From the NCBI RefSeq assembly GCF_003865365.1, contig NZ_RQVR01000008.1:22124-86123 (forward strand): a DNA stretch of 64,000 bases, read 5' to 3'. Shown one piece after another: positions 27,648 through 37,388 of this stretch (the stretch's first letter is position 1; every line of letters starts with the position of its first letter). The stretch comes from Flavobacterium macacae (GTDB lineage Bacteria; Bacteroidota; Bacteroidia; Flavobacteriales; Flavobacteriaceae). A program made the translations under genes and the position numbers. The notes beneath the pieces were generated by a model. The model was not told where the DNA came from, ran no database searches, and saw nothing but the letters and a program-made list of their open reading frames with translations.

Positions 27648-27724
27648 TTAATAATTTGGTAAAGCACGTATGTTTTTTTTACATCTAAAAAAGGCTACCT
27701 TGCGCCGATTTTAAAAATACCATA

Positions 27725-30700
27725 ATGACATTTACAAGTACTTTAAGAAAGGCTATCTTATTAATTATTTTTTCTGTTTTTTTCTCACAAAATTCTTTTT
27801 CCCAGTGTTTCCAAATTGAAAGTATTCTTGTAGATGCTTGTGATGCCAACACCGATACTGAAGGACAAAACGAAATGGTTCGTTTTAAAGTGGGAAATGC
27901 TCCAATCAATACCAATAGTATGTCTGTAAGTTGGGCAACTCAAAATTTAAATTGGGGTGGCGTTATTCAAAATGCTACAACCGCTTCAAAAGTGGCTTCA
28001 TTAAATGCTTCGATTATTGCTGCTGGCGGTTGCGGTCAGGTTCTTCAACCAACAGGTGGAATTCTTCCGGCAAACGCTACTGTCATTTTAGTAACGAGTT
28101 ATAATTTCAATACTACTTTTAACTCTTTTGGAGCCTTAACAGAAACTATTTATATTATTTTCCAAAATTCGAATTCAATAGGTGGTCATTTTGGAAATTA
28201 TGGAAACAGTGGCAATAATTCAAGAACCCTTTCCATTTCTTTTGGTTCTTGTAGCGATACTGTGACTTATAATAGGTCTTTATTAACGGATCAAAACGGT
28301 CAAAATGTTGCTGCAGACGGAGCAACGGTAGTCTTTACCCCAAACGGAACTGCTTCTTATATCAATAACGGATGTGTAGCTCCTGTACAACTTTTTACCG
28401 TGGATGCAAGTCCTTCTACAATCAGCACTTGTGCTGGAAATCCTGTGAATTTAACAGGAACTGCGCAAGGCCAACAATCAGTTGTTTGGTCTGCACCAAG
28501 TGGAACTTTTTCAAATCCTACTTCGCTTACAACAACCTTTACTCCTACACTTGCAAGCGCAGGAACAGTTGTGCCAGTCACGTTAACTGCAACAAACAGT
28601 TGTGGCGCAACAATTACTGATATTATTAATGTGACTGTTAACAATGCAACAACACCAAGTTTTAATGTAACACCTGTGACAATTTGCACGGGAGGTTCAG
28701 TACCAACTTTAAACACAACTTCACCAAATGGAATCTCAGGAACTTGGGCTCCGGCAGTTATCAGCAACACCGCTTCTGGAAATTATACTTTTACTCCGAA
28801 TGTTGGGCAATGCGCTACTCCGGTAACGTTGAGCGTAACAATCACGAATAGCATCACTCCTGATTTCGATGTAACTCCAGTAACATTTTGTACAGGAAGC
28901 GCTGTACCGACATTAAACGCAACTTCGCCGAACGGAATCTCAGGAACTTGGGCTCCAGCGGTTGTCAGCAACACCGCTTCGGGAACTTATACCTTTACTC
29001 CAAATACAGGACAATGCGCTACTTCGGTAACGTTAAGTGTTACCATAATAAATGCGGTTACTCCTGATTTCAATGTAACTCCATTAACGGTTTGCACGGG
29101 AGGTGTTGTGCCTACTTTAAACACAACTTCGTCGAATGGAATTACAGGAACTTGGGCTCCGGCAGTTATCAGTAACACCGCTTCTGGAACTTATACTTTT
29201 ACTCCGAATGCGGGACAATGTGCCACTTCGGTAACGTTGAGCGTAACAATTACGAATAGCATCACTCCTGATTTCAATGTAATTCCTTTGACGGTTTGTA
29301 TGGGAGGTTCGGTACCAACTTTAAACACAACTTCGCCGAACGGAATCTCAGGAACTTGGGCTCCAGCAGTTGTCAGCAATTCTGCTTCTGGTAATTATAC
29401 TTTTACTCCCAATGCAGGACAATGTGCAACTCCAGTAACGTTAAGTGTTACGATAACAAATGTGGTTACTCCGAATTTTAATATAACTCCGGTAACGGTT
29501 TGTAACGGTGGTTCAGTACCGACTTTAAACACAACTTCACCAAATGGAATTTCAGGAACTTGGGCTCCAGCAGTTGTCAGCAACACCGCTTCTGGAAATT
29601 ATACATTTACTCCAAATGCAGGACAATGTGCTACTCCGGTAACGTTGAGCGTAACAATCACGAATAACATCACTCCAAATTTTAATGTGACTCCATTAAC
29701 GGTTTGTGCGGGAGGTGTTGTGCCGACTTTAAACACAACTTCACCGAACGGAATCTCAGGAACTTGGGCACCGGCGGTTGTCAGCAATTCTGCTTCTGGA
29801 ACTTATACTTTTACTCCGAATGCAGGACAATGTGCCACTCCGGTAACATTAAGTGTAACAATTACAAATGCTACTACTCCGAATTTTAATGTAACTCCAT
29901 TAACAGTTTGTAACGGTGGTTCAGTACCGACTTTAAACACGACTTCGCCAAACGGAATTGCAGGAACTTGGGCTCCAGCGGTTGTCAGCAATACCGCTTC
30001 TGGAAATTATACTTTTACTCCGACTGCAGGGCAATGTGCCACTTCGGTAACATTAAGTGTAACAATTACAAATGCTGCTACTCCGAATTTTAATGTAACT
30101 CCTTTGACGGTTTGCACGGGAGGTGTTGTGCCGACTTTAAACACAACTTCACCAAATGGAATTACGGGAACTTGGACACCGGCGGTTGTCAGCAACACGA
30201 CTTCTGGAACTTATACTTTTACTCCCAATGCAGGACAATGTGCAACTCCAGTAACGTTAAGTGTTACGATAACAAATGCGTTTACTCCTGATTTTAACGT
30301 AACTCCGGTAACGGTTTGTACGGGAGGTGTTGTGCCGACTTTAAACGCAACTTCGCCGAACGGAATCTCAGGAACTTGGGCTCCAGCGGTTGTCAGCAAT
30401 ACAGCTTCGGGAAATTATACTTTTACTCCAAATGCGGGACAATGTGCAACTCCAGTAACGTTAAGTGTTACGATAACAAATGCGGTTACTCCTGATTTTA
30501 ATGTAACTCCTTTGACGGTTTGCACGGGAGGTGTTGTGCCGACTTTAAACACAACTTCACCAAATGGAATTACGGGAACTTGGGCTCCGGCAGTTGTCAG
30601 CAATACCACTTCGGGAACTTATACTTTTACTCCAACTGCGGGACAATGTGCCACTTCAGTTACATTAAGTGTTACGATTACAAATGCGGTTACTCCGGAT

Positions 30701-32053
30701 TTTAATGTAACTCCTTTGACAATTTGTACAGGAGGTTCGGTACCAACTTTAAACACAACTTCGCCTAACGGAATTTTTGGAACTTGGTCTTCTGCAGTTG
30801 TCAGCAACACAACTTCGGGAACTTATATATTTACTCCAACTGCGGGACAATGCGCTTCTTCAGTAACATTAAGTGTTACCATAACAAATGCGGTTACTCC
30901 TGATTTTGCAACAACGCTTTCTTTTTGCAATGGAGAAACCGTACCTACTTTAAATACGAATTCTCCAAACGGAGTGAGTGGAACTTGGAGTCCAGCATCA
31001 ATAAGCAATACTACTTCTGGAAATTATATTTTTACTCCAAATGTTGGGCAATGCGCTTCTTCAGTTACTTTAGCAGTTACTATCAATACGGTCAGCATTG
31101 CAACTATTGAAGGACCAAATTCTGTTTGTGTAAATTCTTCAATTGAACTTACGAACACCACTCCAAACGGAGCTTGGACCAGCAGTAATACCGCAGTTGC
31201 AACAATTGATACCAACGGAAATGTTACCGGAATTAGTCCTGGGAACGCCATTATTAAGTATTCACTAAATAACAGTGCTTGTGGTTCTGTGACAAAAACA
31301 ATTAGAGTTAATGCGTTACCAAACCCCGTTTTGAATGATGCCTTCTTATGTGTAGATAATCAAACTGGTTTAGTAATTTCAGCTGTAAATTTACATTCTG
31401 GCCTTTCAAATACAAATTTCAGCTTTGTTTGGACACTTAATAATACCGTTCTTTCAACGACTACAAACGCGCATCAGGCAACAGAACCTGGCGTTTATAA
31501 TGTTACTGCAACAAATGTTTTGACAGGATGTGAGGCAAGTGCGACTGCAACGGTTGGAACTTCGTCAATGGGTATCGCAGAAGCAACTGTGGGGAGAGAT
31601 TTTGACAGAAACCAAACAATTACGGTAACAGTAACTGGTGGTTCCGGAAATTACACTTATCAATTAGATAACGGAATTCCGCAAACAAGTAATGTTTTTA
31701 CAAATATTAGGGAAGGTGAATATGAAATCACGGTGAGAGATGCTGGTGGTTGTGGCGAAATGACATTGACTGTTTATGCCTTAAATTATCCTTATTATTT
31801 CACGCCAAATGGGGATGGTTATCACGATACTTGGAATATCAAAGGCCTTTCAGACCAGCCAAATGCGGTAATCTATATTTTTGATAGATACGGAAAACTG
31901 CTTAAACAACTTAAACCTTCTCCGTCAAACGGATGGGACGGAACTTACAACGGTCACGCCTTGCCATCAACGGATTATTGGTTTAAATTATTATATCAAA
32001 GCAGAGACGGAAGCCAAAAAGAATTTAAGGCACATTTTGCAATGAAAAGATAG
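27725..32053 (+). CDS. Large surface protein with twelve 68-residue repeats, T9SS type B cargo
   Basis: The 1442-aa protein has a signal peptide (about 1-27, ending NSFSQ). An N-terminal domain (about 28-210) resembles lamin-tail-like modules (CFQIESILVDACD, NEMVRFKVG). An Ig-like segment is followed by twelve tandem repeats (310-1124) of the type VPTLNTTSPNGISGTWAPAV with NYTFTP and QCATPVTLSVTI. Then come a BIG_2-like domain (about 1128-1200) and a C-terminal gliding-motility-associated CHU_C/type B sorting domain (last ~90 residues: YYFTPNGDGYHDTWNI, IYIFDRYGKLLKQL, GWDGTYNGHALPSTDYWF). It should be exported through T9SS and attached to or released from the cell surface. The repeats look like a stalk; a ligand is not evident. 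It has its own promoter. Confidence 0.92.
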   Translation: MTFTSTLRKAILLIIFSVFFSQNSFSQCFQIESILVDACDANTDTEGQNEMVRFKVGNAPINTNSMSVSWATQNLNWGGVIQNATTASKVASLNASIIAAGGCGQVLQPTGGILPANATVILVTSYNFNTTFNSFGALTETIYIIFQNSNSIGGHFGNYGNSGNNSRTLSISFGSCSDTVTYNRSLLTDQNGQNVAADGATVVFTPNGTASYINNGCVAPVQLFTVDASPSTISTCAGNPVNLTGTAQGQQSVVWSAPSGTFSNPTSLTTTFTPTLASAGTVVPVTLTATNSCGATITDIINVTVNNATTPSFNVTPVTICTGGSVPTLNTTSPNGISGTWAPAVISNTASGNYTFTPNVGQCATPVTLSVTITNSITPDFDVTPVTFCTGSAVPTLNATSPNGISGTWAPAVVSNTASGTYTFTPNTGQCATSVTLSVTIINAVTPDFNVTPLTVCTGGVVPTLNTTSSNGITGTWAPAVISNTASGTYTFTPNAGQCATSVTLSVTITNSITPDFNVIPLTVCMGGSVPTLNTTSPNGISGTWAPAVVSNSASGNYTFTPNAGQCATPVTLSVTITNVVTPNFNITPVTVCNGGSVPTLNTTSPNGISGTWAPAVVSNTASGNYTFTPNAGQCATPVTLSVTITNNITPNFNVTPLTVCAGGVVPTLNTTSPNGISGTWAPAVVSNSASGTYTFTPNAGQCATPVTLSVTITNATTPNFNVTPLTVCNGGSVPTLNTTSPNGIAGTWAPAVVSNTASGNYTFTPTAGQCATSVTLSVTITNAATPNFNVTPLTVCTGGVVPTLNTTSPNGITGTWTPAVVSNTTSGTYTFTPNAGQCATPVTLSVTITNAFTPDFNVTPVTVCTGGVVPTLNATSPNGISGTWAPAVVSNTASGNYTFTPNAGQCATPVTLSVTITNAVTPDFNVTPLTVCTGGVVPTLNTTSPNGITGTWAPAVVSNTTSGTYTFTPTAGQCATSVTLSVTITNAVTPDFNVTPLTICTGGSVPTLNTTSPNGIFGTWSSAVVSNTTSGTYIFTPTAGQCASSVTLSVTITNAVTPDFATTLSFCNGETVPTLNTNSPNGVSGTWSPASISNTTSGNYIFTPNVGQCASSVTLAVTINTVSIATIEGPNSVCVNSSIELTNTTPNGAWTSSNTAVATIDTNGNVTGISPGNAIIKYSLNNSACGSVTKTIRVNALPNPVLNDAFLCVDNQTGLVISAVNLHSGLSNTNFSFVWTLNNTVLSTTTNAHQATEPGVYNVTATNVLTGCEASATATVGTSSMGIAEATVGRDFDRNQTITVTVTGGSGNYTYQLDNGIPQTSNVFTNIREGEYEITVRDAGGCGEMTLTVYALNYPYYFTPNGDGYHDTWNIKGLSDQPNAVIYIFDRYGKLLKQLKPSPSNGWDGTYNGHALPSTDYWFKLLYQSRDGSQKEFKAHFAMKR
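28652..31096 (+). repeat. Twelve tandem 204-bp repeats (last one 201 bp)
   Basis: Eleven units of exactly 204 bp, then one diverged 201-bp unit. Neighbouring units share long identical blocks such as acaacttcaccaaatggaat and gttgtcagcaa, while the outermost unit is clearly more divergent, as expected when inner copies are homogenised by recombination. The regular spacing produces open minus-strand frames every 204 bp that are not genes. Confidence 0.92.
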
Positions 32054-32064
32054 TTTTAAAGAAT

Positions 32065-32420
32065 TTAGTTTTTCAAATATTTTGCCAGAGGATGCTTTTG
32101 TTTTTTTAATTCTGCTACAAAAATATTAGAAATTTCTGTTGCTCCTAAAACTGATAAATGCGTATTATCGTCAATTCCTTTTGAGATCTACGCATTTTCA
32201 TTTGGAGTAAAATGCAAGTTCAATTTACTCGAACCTTCTTTTATACTTCTAAAAGCTCATATCAAAAAACGGATTGCCCCACCAAACGGGCTACAAAGTG
32301 TAATTTCCATGAGAATCTAATAAAAACACCTTGCTCGTTAGACTTTCTTCGCGCAATTGAAGAGAATAAAATTGGGATCGCTCCTTTTGCACGAGTTTCT
32401 TCCAAATCAAAGGCTAAAAT
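32065..32420 (-). pseudogene. Decayed SGNH/GDSL esterase (rhamnogalacturonan acetylesterase-like), 3' remnant
   Basis: On the minus strand, short blocks of one recognisable protein appear in shifting frames: FDLEETRAKGAIPILFSSIARR, then DSHGNYT, then, after a degraded stretch, DDNTHLSVLGATEISNIFVA and LKKQKHPLAKYLKN, ending at a TAA (32067-32065). These match the C-terminal half of SGNH hydrolases of the rhamnogalacturonan acetylesterase group, including the block containing the catalytic Asp/His (D.TH). Frameshifts, stops and the absent N-terminal half make it a pseudogene. Its presence suggests a lost pectin-related function at this site. Confidence 0.7.
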
Positions 32421-32628
32421 TATTTTATGAAATTATTTTATTCTAAGGTTGCATTACTTTAAAATAAGGAAAATGTAATTAATGTCCTGCTGATAATAAG
32501 TCAAGGGCAATTTTTAAATTAACTTTATTTCTACAAAAAACATTTCTTATTTATCATAATCACCTGTTTATTAATAGTTATGAATTTTATCTTAGAAACC
32601 AAGAAAATGTTATGTTATAACTTTAAAT
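32421..32628. other. Intergenic, nothing recognised
   Basis: AT-rich region between the esterase remnant and the phospholipase gene's 3' end; no gene, no convincing hairpin. Confidence 0.3.
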
Positions 32629-33450
32629 CTAAAAAATGCTCATATTTTCGGGTTTGAGAACAAAACCCAATCGCAACATACTTTTATGTTCTTGATAGTC
32701 GATTAAACTTTCTGTATATCCCACAAACCATTGCAAAGTAATGTAATAATTTTCTTTTTTATAAGGTCTGTAATTCACTTGAGTTTGTAACGAACCTTGA
32801 TTTATTAAACCCGTACCTTTTCTAAAGACAGCATCGGCGCTCAAACGACCAGGTAAAATTTGATAAGATGCACTTGCCTCGCCATATCCAACATATTTTG
32901 TCAAATTTGGATTATCTTCTTTATCCACAATTGGCAGCCAGCCTCTCAGTCCCACGATCCATCTGGGAGACACTTGTGATCTTAATGAAAAAGCCAACAT
33001 ATTCCAAGTTCTTGAATAAATCGAATCTCTTCCGTTTGATTCGTGTTCTAAAGAAACGGAACCATACGTCAATCTTTTTCCTTTCAAATAAAAAGGTCTG
33101 ACTAAAGCAACACCGGGATTAAAATTAATTTCGGCAAATGGTTTTGAACTGGCATAAATATCCCAAAAAGCTTTTTGGGTGTAGGTTAAATAAGGAAAAA
33201 AACCACCAATAATTGGCTTACGACTTAATCTTTGCTTAAAACTTACCTGATATTTTACATCTGCATTTTCACGCGTTGTTGACTCATTAAGTGGAATTCC
33301 GGTTAAAAAATAGTTGTCTTTGTGCATTGAAAAACTTGCTTCTTTCAAAAGTGAATCTGAAGCTGTAAATTTTGTACCGGTATCAAAAAGTTGTGCGTTT
33401 GACTGAATTGTCATTAAAATAAAAAAAAATAATAAGGATTTGAAGTGCAT
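32629..33450 (-). CDS. pldA: Outer-membrane phospholipase A (OMPLA)
   Basis: The 273-aa protein has a signal peptide (1-19, ending SNAQ) and an outer-membrane beta-barrel. The OMPLA catalytic signature is clear: H136-x-S138 in LEHESNGRD and N150 in SRTWN. The S-to-N spacing of 12 residues equals that of E. coli PldA (H142/S144/N156). YTQKAFWDIYASSKPFAE matches the conserved strand near the N-terminus. It hydrolyses phospholipids that reach the outer leaflet, requires calcium and dimerises. It is a single gene, divergent from the GH130 gene. Confidence 0.92.
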   Translation of the reverse strand: MHFKSLLFFFILMTIQSNAQLFDTGTKFTASDSLLKEASFSMHKDNYFLTGIPLNESTTRENADVKYQVSFKQRLSRKPIIGGFFPYLTYTQKAFWDIYASSKPFAEINFNPGVALVRPFYLKGKRLTYGSVSLEHESNGRDSIYSRTWNMLAFSLRSQVSPRWIVGLRGWLPIVDKEDNPNLTKYVGYGEASASYQILPGRLSADAVFRKGTGLINQGSLQTQVNYRPYKKENYYITLQWFVGYTESLIDYQEHKSMLRLGFVLKPENMSIF

Positions 33451-33624
33451 TCTAAAGATTGGAGTTGAAAATTAGATTTATAACCAAGATACGCTATTTT
33501 ATAGTCATTAAATATATTCTTTGTTTTTTTTTTCCAGATTTAAGAAATTACATTTAAGAAAATCTTAATTTGTTTAAAAAATCTTTTTTGTAAATTGAAT
33601 ATCCGATTTGATTAAAGCAAAATT

Positions 33625-34674
33625 ATGAAAGACATTGCCAGACGATTTCCTGAAAATCCAATATTAGTACCTAGAGATATTGCGGCAAGTGGTGCTGGAT
33701 TAGAAGTGATTTGTCTATTAAATCCGGGTGCTTTTAAATTTGATGAAAAGATTTGGCTCTTGCTTCGTGTGGCTGAAAATATTCCAGAAAAAGAAGGCTT
33801 TGTGTCGATTCCGATTTTGAAAAATGGGAAAATTGAAATAATGGAAGTCCATTTAGATGATCCCGAACTTAAAGCTTCCGATCCAAGAGTTGTGAATTAT
33901 AAAGGATCCGATTATCTGACAACGCTTTCGCATCTTAGAGCGGTTTGCAGTACTGACGGAATTCATTTTAAAGAACCTAAAAATCCAATTTTGTTATTTG
34001 GTAATACCTATTTAGAGCAATTTGGCATTGAAGATTGTCGCATCAGTAAAATTGAAGACACGTTTTATCTGACTTATACGGCTGTTTCTAGTAATGGGGT
34101 GGCCGTTGGACTTCGAACCACAAAAGATTGGAAAATTTTCGAAGAAAAAGGCATAATTATTCCGCCCCACAATAAAGACTGTGCTATTTTTGAAGAAAAA
34201 ATAAACAATAAGTTCTATGCGTTACATCGACCAAGCAGTGTGGAAATTGGAGGGAATTTTATCTGGATTGCCGAATCGCCAGATGGTTTACATTGGGGAA
34301 ATCATCAGTGCATTGTCAAGACAAGAGAAAATTATTGGGACAGCAAACGCGTTGGTGCAGGAGCATCTCCTATAAAAACGGAAAAAGGTTGGCTTGAAAT
34401 TTATCATGGCGCCAATGAATCGCACCGCTATTGTCTTGGTGCTTTTTTGATGGATCTTGAAAATCCGGCGAAGGTTTTGTCCAGAACTGAATTACCAATT
34501 ATGGTTCCTACGGAAGAATATGAACTTAATGGATTTTTTGGAGAAGTGGTTTTCACAAATGGCCATATCGTTGAAGGTGATAAATTGACAATTTATTATG
34601 GTGCTTCTGATGAATTTGTTTGTGGTGCTGTTTTTTCTATTTCAGAAATCCTTTCGATGCTTGTCGATTTATAA
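33625..34674 (+). CDS. GH130 mannoside phosphorylase or mannosidase
   Basis: The 349-aa cytoplasmic protein has the GH130 five-bladed propeller signature: RFPENPILVPRD at the N-terminus, DPRVV (86-90), LSHLRAVCSTDGIHF and GIEDCRISKIEDTFYLTYTA (134-153) with the likely general acid D137, then a PSSVEIGGNFIWIAESPDG blade. GH130 enzymes phosphorolyse beta-mannosides, though some subgroups are hydrolases. The sequence alone does not say whether phosphate-binding residues are all kept. There is no signal peptide, which fits a cytoplasmic phosphorylase. A thioredoxin gene follows 23 bp downstream and is probably co-transcribed. Confidence 0.9.
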   Translation: MKDIARRFPENPILVPRDIAASGAGLEVICLLNPGAFKFDEKIWLLLRVAENIPEKEGFVSIPILKNGKIEIMEVHLDDPELKASDPRVVNYKGSDYLTTLSHLRAVCSTDGIHFKEPKNPILLFGNTYLEQFGIEDCRISKIEDTFYLTYTAVSSNGVAVGLRTTKDWKIFEEKGIIIPPHNKDCAIFEEKINNKFYALHRPSSVEIGGNFIWIAESPDGLHWGNHQCIVKTRENYWDSKRVGAGASPIKTEKGWLEIYHGANESHRYCLGAFLMDLENPAKVLSRTELPIMVPTEEYELNGFFGEVVFTNGHIVEGDKLTIYYGASDEFVCGAVFSISEILSMLVDL

Positions 34675-34697
34675 ATAACTTAGCAAAAAATAAAATT

Positions 34698-35000
34698 ATG
34701 AATGACTCTTTTAAAAATATTATCAATTCAGAAACTCCTGTTTTAATTGACTTTTTTGCGACTTGGTGCGGACCTTGCCAAACATTAGGCCCCATCTTAA
34801 AAGATGTGAAAGAAACACTTGGTGATCAAATTTCTATTATAAAAATCGATGTTGATAAAAACCAAATTTTGGCTTCACAATATAATGTTCGAGGCGTTCC
34901 TACGATGATTTTATTCAAAAACGGAAACCAAGTCTGGAGACAATCTGGCGTGCTATCAAAAAATGATATTGTGAAAATAATTCAGGAACAAAGTGCTTAA
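34698..35000 (+). CDS. trxA: Thioredoxin
   Basis: The 100-aa classic thioredoxin has ETPVLIDFFATWCGPC with the redox pair C24/C27, the cis-proline motif VRGVPTMILFKNG and a C-terminal helix. It is cytoplasmic (no signal peptide) and reduces protein disulfides. I set the start at 34698 (MNDSFKNI); an earlier in-frame ATG at 34620 lies inside the upstream GH130 gene and adds non-thioredoxin residues. It follows GH130 by 23 bp. Confidence 0.93.
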   Translation: MNDSFKNIINSETPVLIDFFATWCGPCQTLGPILKDVKETLGDQISIIKIDVDKNQILASQYNVRGVPTMILFKNGNQVWRQSGVLSKNDIVKIIQEQSA

Positions 35001-35006
35001 TAAAAG

Positions 35007-35036
35007 CAAAGCCTAACTATAATCTGTTAGGCTTTG
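35007..35036. terminator. Hairpin between convergent thioredoxin and GH3 genes
   Basis: Perfect 11-bp inverted repeat CAAAGCCTAAC / GTTAGGCTTTG with an 8-nt loop, weakly T-rich on both sides. Likely a shared terminator. Confidence 0.7.
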
Positions 35037-35066
35037 TCACTCTATTATTTGATATATTTTGAAAAA

Positions 35067-37280
35067 TTATTTCAAAGTAAATTTTACTTTCGACTTGATA
35101 TCTGCAGACGAAGCGCCAACAATTGCCTCAAAATCACCTGGTTCGGCAACCCATTCGTGTTTTTTATCATCAAAGAAACTCAAGGCCGTTTTGTTAACTG
35201 TGAAAGTCACTGTTTTCTCTTCACCCGCTTTTAAAAATACTTTTTCAAATTCTTTTAGTTCTTTAACCGGTCTTGGCAAATATGATTTTAAATCACTAAT
35301 ATACAATTGAACAACTTCAAATCCATCACGTTTTCCAGTATTTTTTACTTTAACCGAAAAGGAAATTTTATCAGATTGTCCCATGTTAGTTTTGTCAGCA
35401 GTAACTTTTCCATATTGGAAAGTTGTGTAGCTCAAACCATGTCCGAAAGCAAATAAAGGCTTTATTTTTTTTATTTCAGTCCAACGGTAACCTACAAAAA
35501 TACTTTCAGTATAATTCACATCTTTGCTTCCTGGAAATTCTCCAATAGCGTGTGCTCCGTTATCCTCTAATCTTGCTGGGAAAGTGAATGTCAATTTTCC
35601 AGAAGGATTTACGTCGCCAACCAAAACAGAAGCCAAAGCATTTCCGCCTTCAGTTCCTAAAAACCAACCTTGAACAATTCCCGGAACTTGATTTACCCAC
35701 GGCATTGCCACTGCATTTCCTGAAATATTTACAAAAACCAAATTTTTATTTACTTTCAATAAATCAGTGATCAATTGGTCTTGGTTATAAGGCAAACCTA
35801 AACTTTTTCTGTCGTGACCTTCGCTATCTTGGAAATCACTTTTGTTTAAACCTCCAACAAAAATTACGATATCAGCTTCTTTCGCTATTTTTAAAGCTTC
35901 GTCTTTTAATTCTTGAGCCGAACGTTTTTCTGCTAAATTTTGACCCGAATTTACTCCGTTGTAATCGGTACTCGCGTCACCCACGTAACCGCGAGCATAC
36001 ATAACTTCAGCCTCGGAACCGATTCTGTTTTTCAATCCGTCAAGCGGAGAAATTTCATATTTTGCTTTTAACGAAGAACTTCCGCCCCCCACAGTCATCA
36101 TCTTAATTGCGTTTTCGCCGATAACTGCCACTTTTTTAGTTTTGCTTAAATTTATAGGAAGAATGTTATTTTTATTTTGCAATAAAACGATTCCTTCTTC
36201 TGCAATTTTTCTTCCCGCCAAAGCGTGTTCTTCGGTTCCAAATGAACCTAAAGGTCTGTCTTTTGCCATTGTTGTCAAGAAAGAAAGACGCAAAACGCGA
36301 CGCACTTTGTCGTCTAATTCTTTAGTTCCAACTTCTCCCGATTGAATCATTTTTAAGTAAGGCTGCGCCAAAAAATAACTGTCATACGCATTTTTTGTTC
36401 CTTGAGAAAGTCCATCGGTCCAAGTTCCGAATTCCAAATCCATTCCGTTGAAAATCGCTTCTTTTGTGTTGTTTACGCCACCCCAATCTGCAATTACAGT
36501 TCCTTCAAAAGCCCATTCTCCTTTTAAAATATCATTCAAAAGATATTGGTTATGACAAGCCTGTTGGTCTTTATATCTGTTGTAAGCACCCATAATGGTC
36601 CAAGTATCGCCTTCCTGAACCGCCGCTTTAAACGCTGGAAGGTATATTTCATACAACGCACGATCATCAACCACCACGTTTACGGTGTGGCGATTTGTTT
36701 CTTGATTATTCAAGGCGAAATGTTTCACACAAGCCGCAACTCCATTGGATTGAACCCCTTGAATATAAGGAACAACCATTTTTGAAGTCAAAAACGGATC
36801 TTCGCCCATGTATTCAAAGTTTCTTCCGTTTAATGGCGATCTATAAATGTTTACACCTGGTCCTAAAAGCACATTTTTATTTCGGTAACGCGCTTCTTCA
36901 CCGATAGATTTTCCGTAAAGCAAACTCATATCTTTGTTCCAGGTTGCTGCCAAAGCCGTTAATGCCGGAAAAGCAATACACGAATCGTTTGTCCAATTGG
37001 CTTGATCCCACTCGTCCCACAATGTTTCCGGACGAATTCCATGCGGTCCGTCAGTCATCCAGTTTTCTGGAATTCCTAATCTTGGAACGCCCGGCGAACT
37101 GAATTTTGATTGTGCGTGAATCATCGCGATTTTTTCTTCCAAAGTCATTCTTGAAAGCGCATCTTCCACTCGATCTTTAACTGGTTTTGTATTGTCTTGA
37201 TAAATCGCCTTTGTCTGTGCATTGGAAGTGACAGAAACAATCGAAATCAAGAGCAATGTTGCAATTCTATTTTTCAACAT
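35067..37280 (-). CDS. GH3 beta-glucosidase, exported, with C-terminal FnIII-like domain
   Basis: The 737-aa protein has a Sec signal peptide (1-22, ending SNAQ) and the full three-domain GH3 build. The barrel domain has VKHFALNNQE (185-194) and the nucleophile D265 in TVIADWGGV; the alpha/beta sandwich follows (about 370-560; LVFVNISGNAVAMPWV, PGIVQGWFLGTEGG). FAFGHGLSYTTF leads into an FnIII-like domain (about 640-737; VKNTGKRDGFEVVQLYI, PVKELKEFEKVFLKAGE). It should cleave beta-glucosides or beta-xylosides in the periplasm. It is preceded on the same strand by a DUF6377 sensor-regulator, and its promoter region contains a 14-bp palindrome (37375-37388). There is no SusC/SusD nearby. Confidence 0.93.
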   Translation of the reverse strand: MLKNRIATLLLISIVSVTSNAQTKAIYQDNTKPVKDRVEDALSRMTLEEKIAMIHAQSKFSSPGVPRLGIPENWMTDGPHGIRPETLWDEWDQANWTNDSCIAFPALTALAATWNKDMSLLYGKSIGEEARYRNKNVLLGPGVNIYRSPLNGRNFEYMGEDPFLTSKMVVPYIQGVQSNGVAACVKHFALNNQETNRHTVNVVVDDRALYEIYLPAFKAAVQEGDTWTIMGAYNRYKDQQACHNQYLLNDILKGEWAFEGTVIADWGGVNNTKEAIFNGMDLEFGTWTDGLSQGTKNAYDSYFLAQPYLKMIQSGEVGTKELDDKVRRVLRLSFLTTMAKDRPLGSFGTEEHALAGRKIAEEGIVLLQNKNNILPINLSKTKKVAVIGENAIKMMTVGGGSSSLKAKYEISPLDGLKNRIGSEAEVMYARGYVGDASTDYNGVNSGQNLAEKRSAQELKDEALKIAKEADIVIFVGGLNKSDFQDSEGHDRKSLGLPYNQDQLITDLLKVNKNLVFVNISGNAVAMPWVNQVPGIVQGWFLGTEGGNALASVLVGDVNPSGKLTFTFPARLEDNGAHAIGEFPGSKDVNYTESIFVGYRWTEIKKIKPLFAFGHGLSYTTFQYGKVTADKTNMGQSDKISFSVKVKNTGKRDGFEVVQLYISDLKSYLPRPVKELKEFEKVFLKAGEEKTVTFTVNKTALSFFDDKKHEWVAEPGDFEAIVGASSADIKSKVKFTLK

Positions 37281-37369
37281 TTTAATTGGTATTAACTTAT
37301 TTGTATTATGGAATTAAAAATATTTGTGTACTATTTTGTTTTTGGAAACTATTTTAAAACATTAATTCC

Positions 37370-37388
37370 CAAAGCTATAACGTTATAG
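37370..37388 (-). promoter_or_regulatory. -7 box overlapped by a 14-bp palindromic operator candidate
   Basis: CTATAACGTTATAG (37375-37388) is a perfect 14-bp palindrome with a central CG, like LacI-family operators. It overlaps TAGCTTTG (37370-37377, minus strand), an exact TAnnTTTG -7 box about 90 bp before the GH3 start. The motif TTGGAAAC occurs twice nearby (37342-37349, 37403-37410). Placement fits a repressor site. Confidence 0.5.

Noticed and set aside
28357..31251. Series of minus-strand open frames of 61-64 codons every 204 bp
   Set aside because: They are mirror frames of the 204-bp coding repeats on the plus strand, share the period exactly, and have no start signals or own structure.
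32212..32430. 72-codon plus-strand ORF
   Set aside because: It is the antisense of the decayed SGNH esterase.
34620..34697. N-terminal extension of thioredoxin
   Set aside because: It lies within the GH130 coding sequence in another frame and does not look like thioredoxin; the ATG at 34698 gives a normal-length protein.
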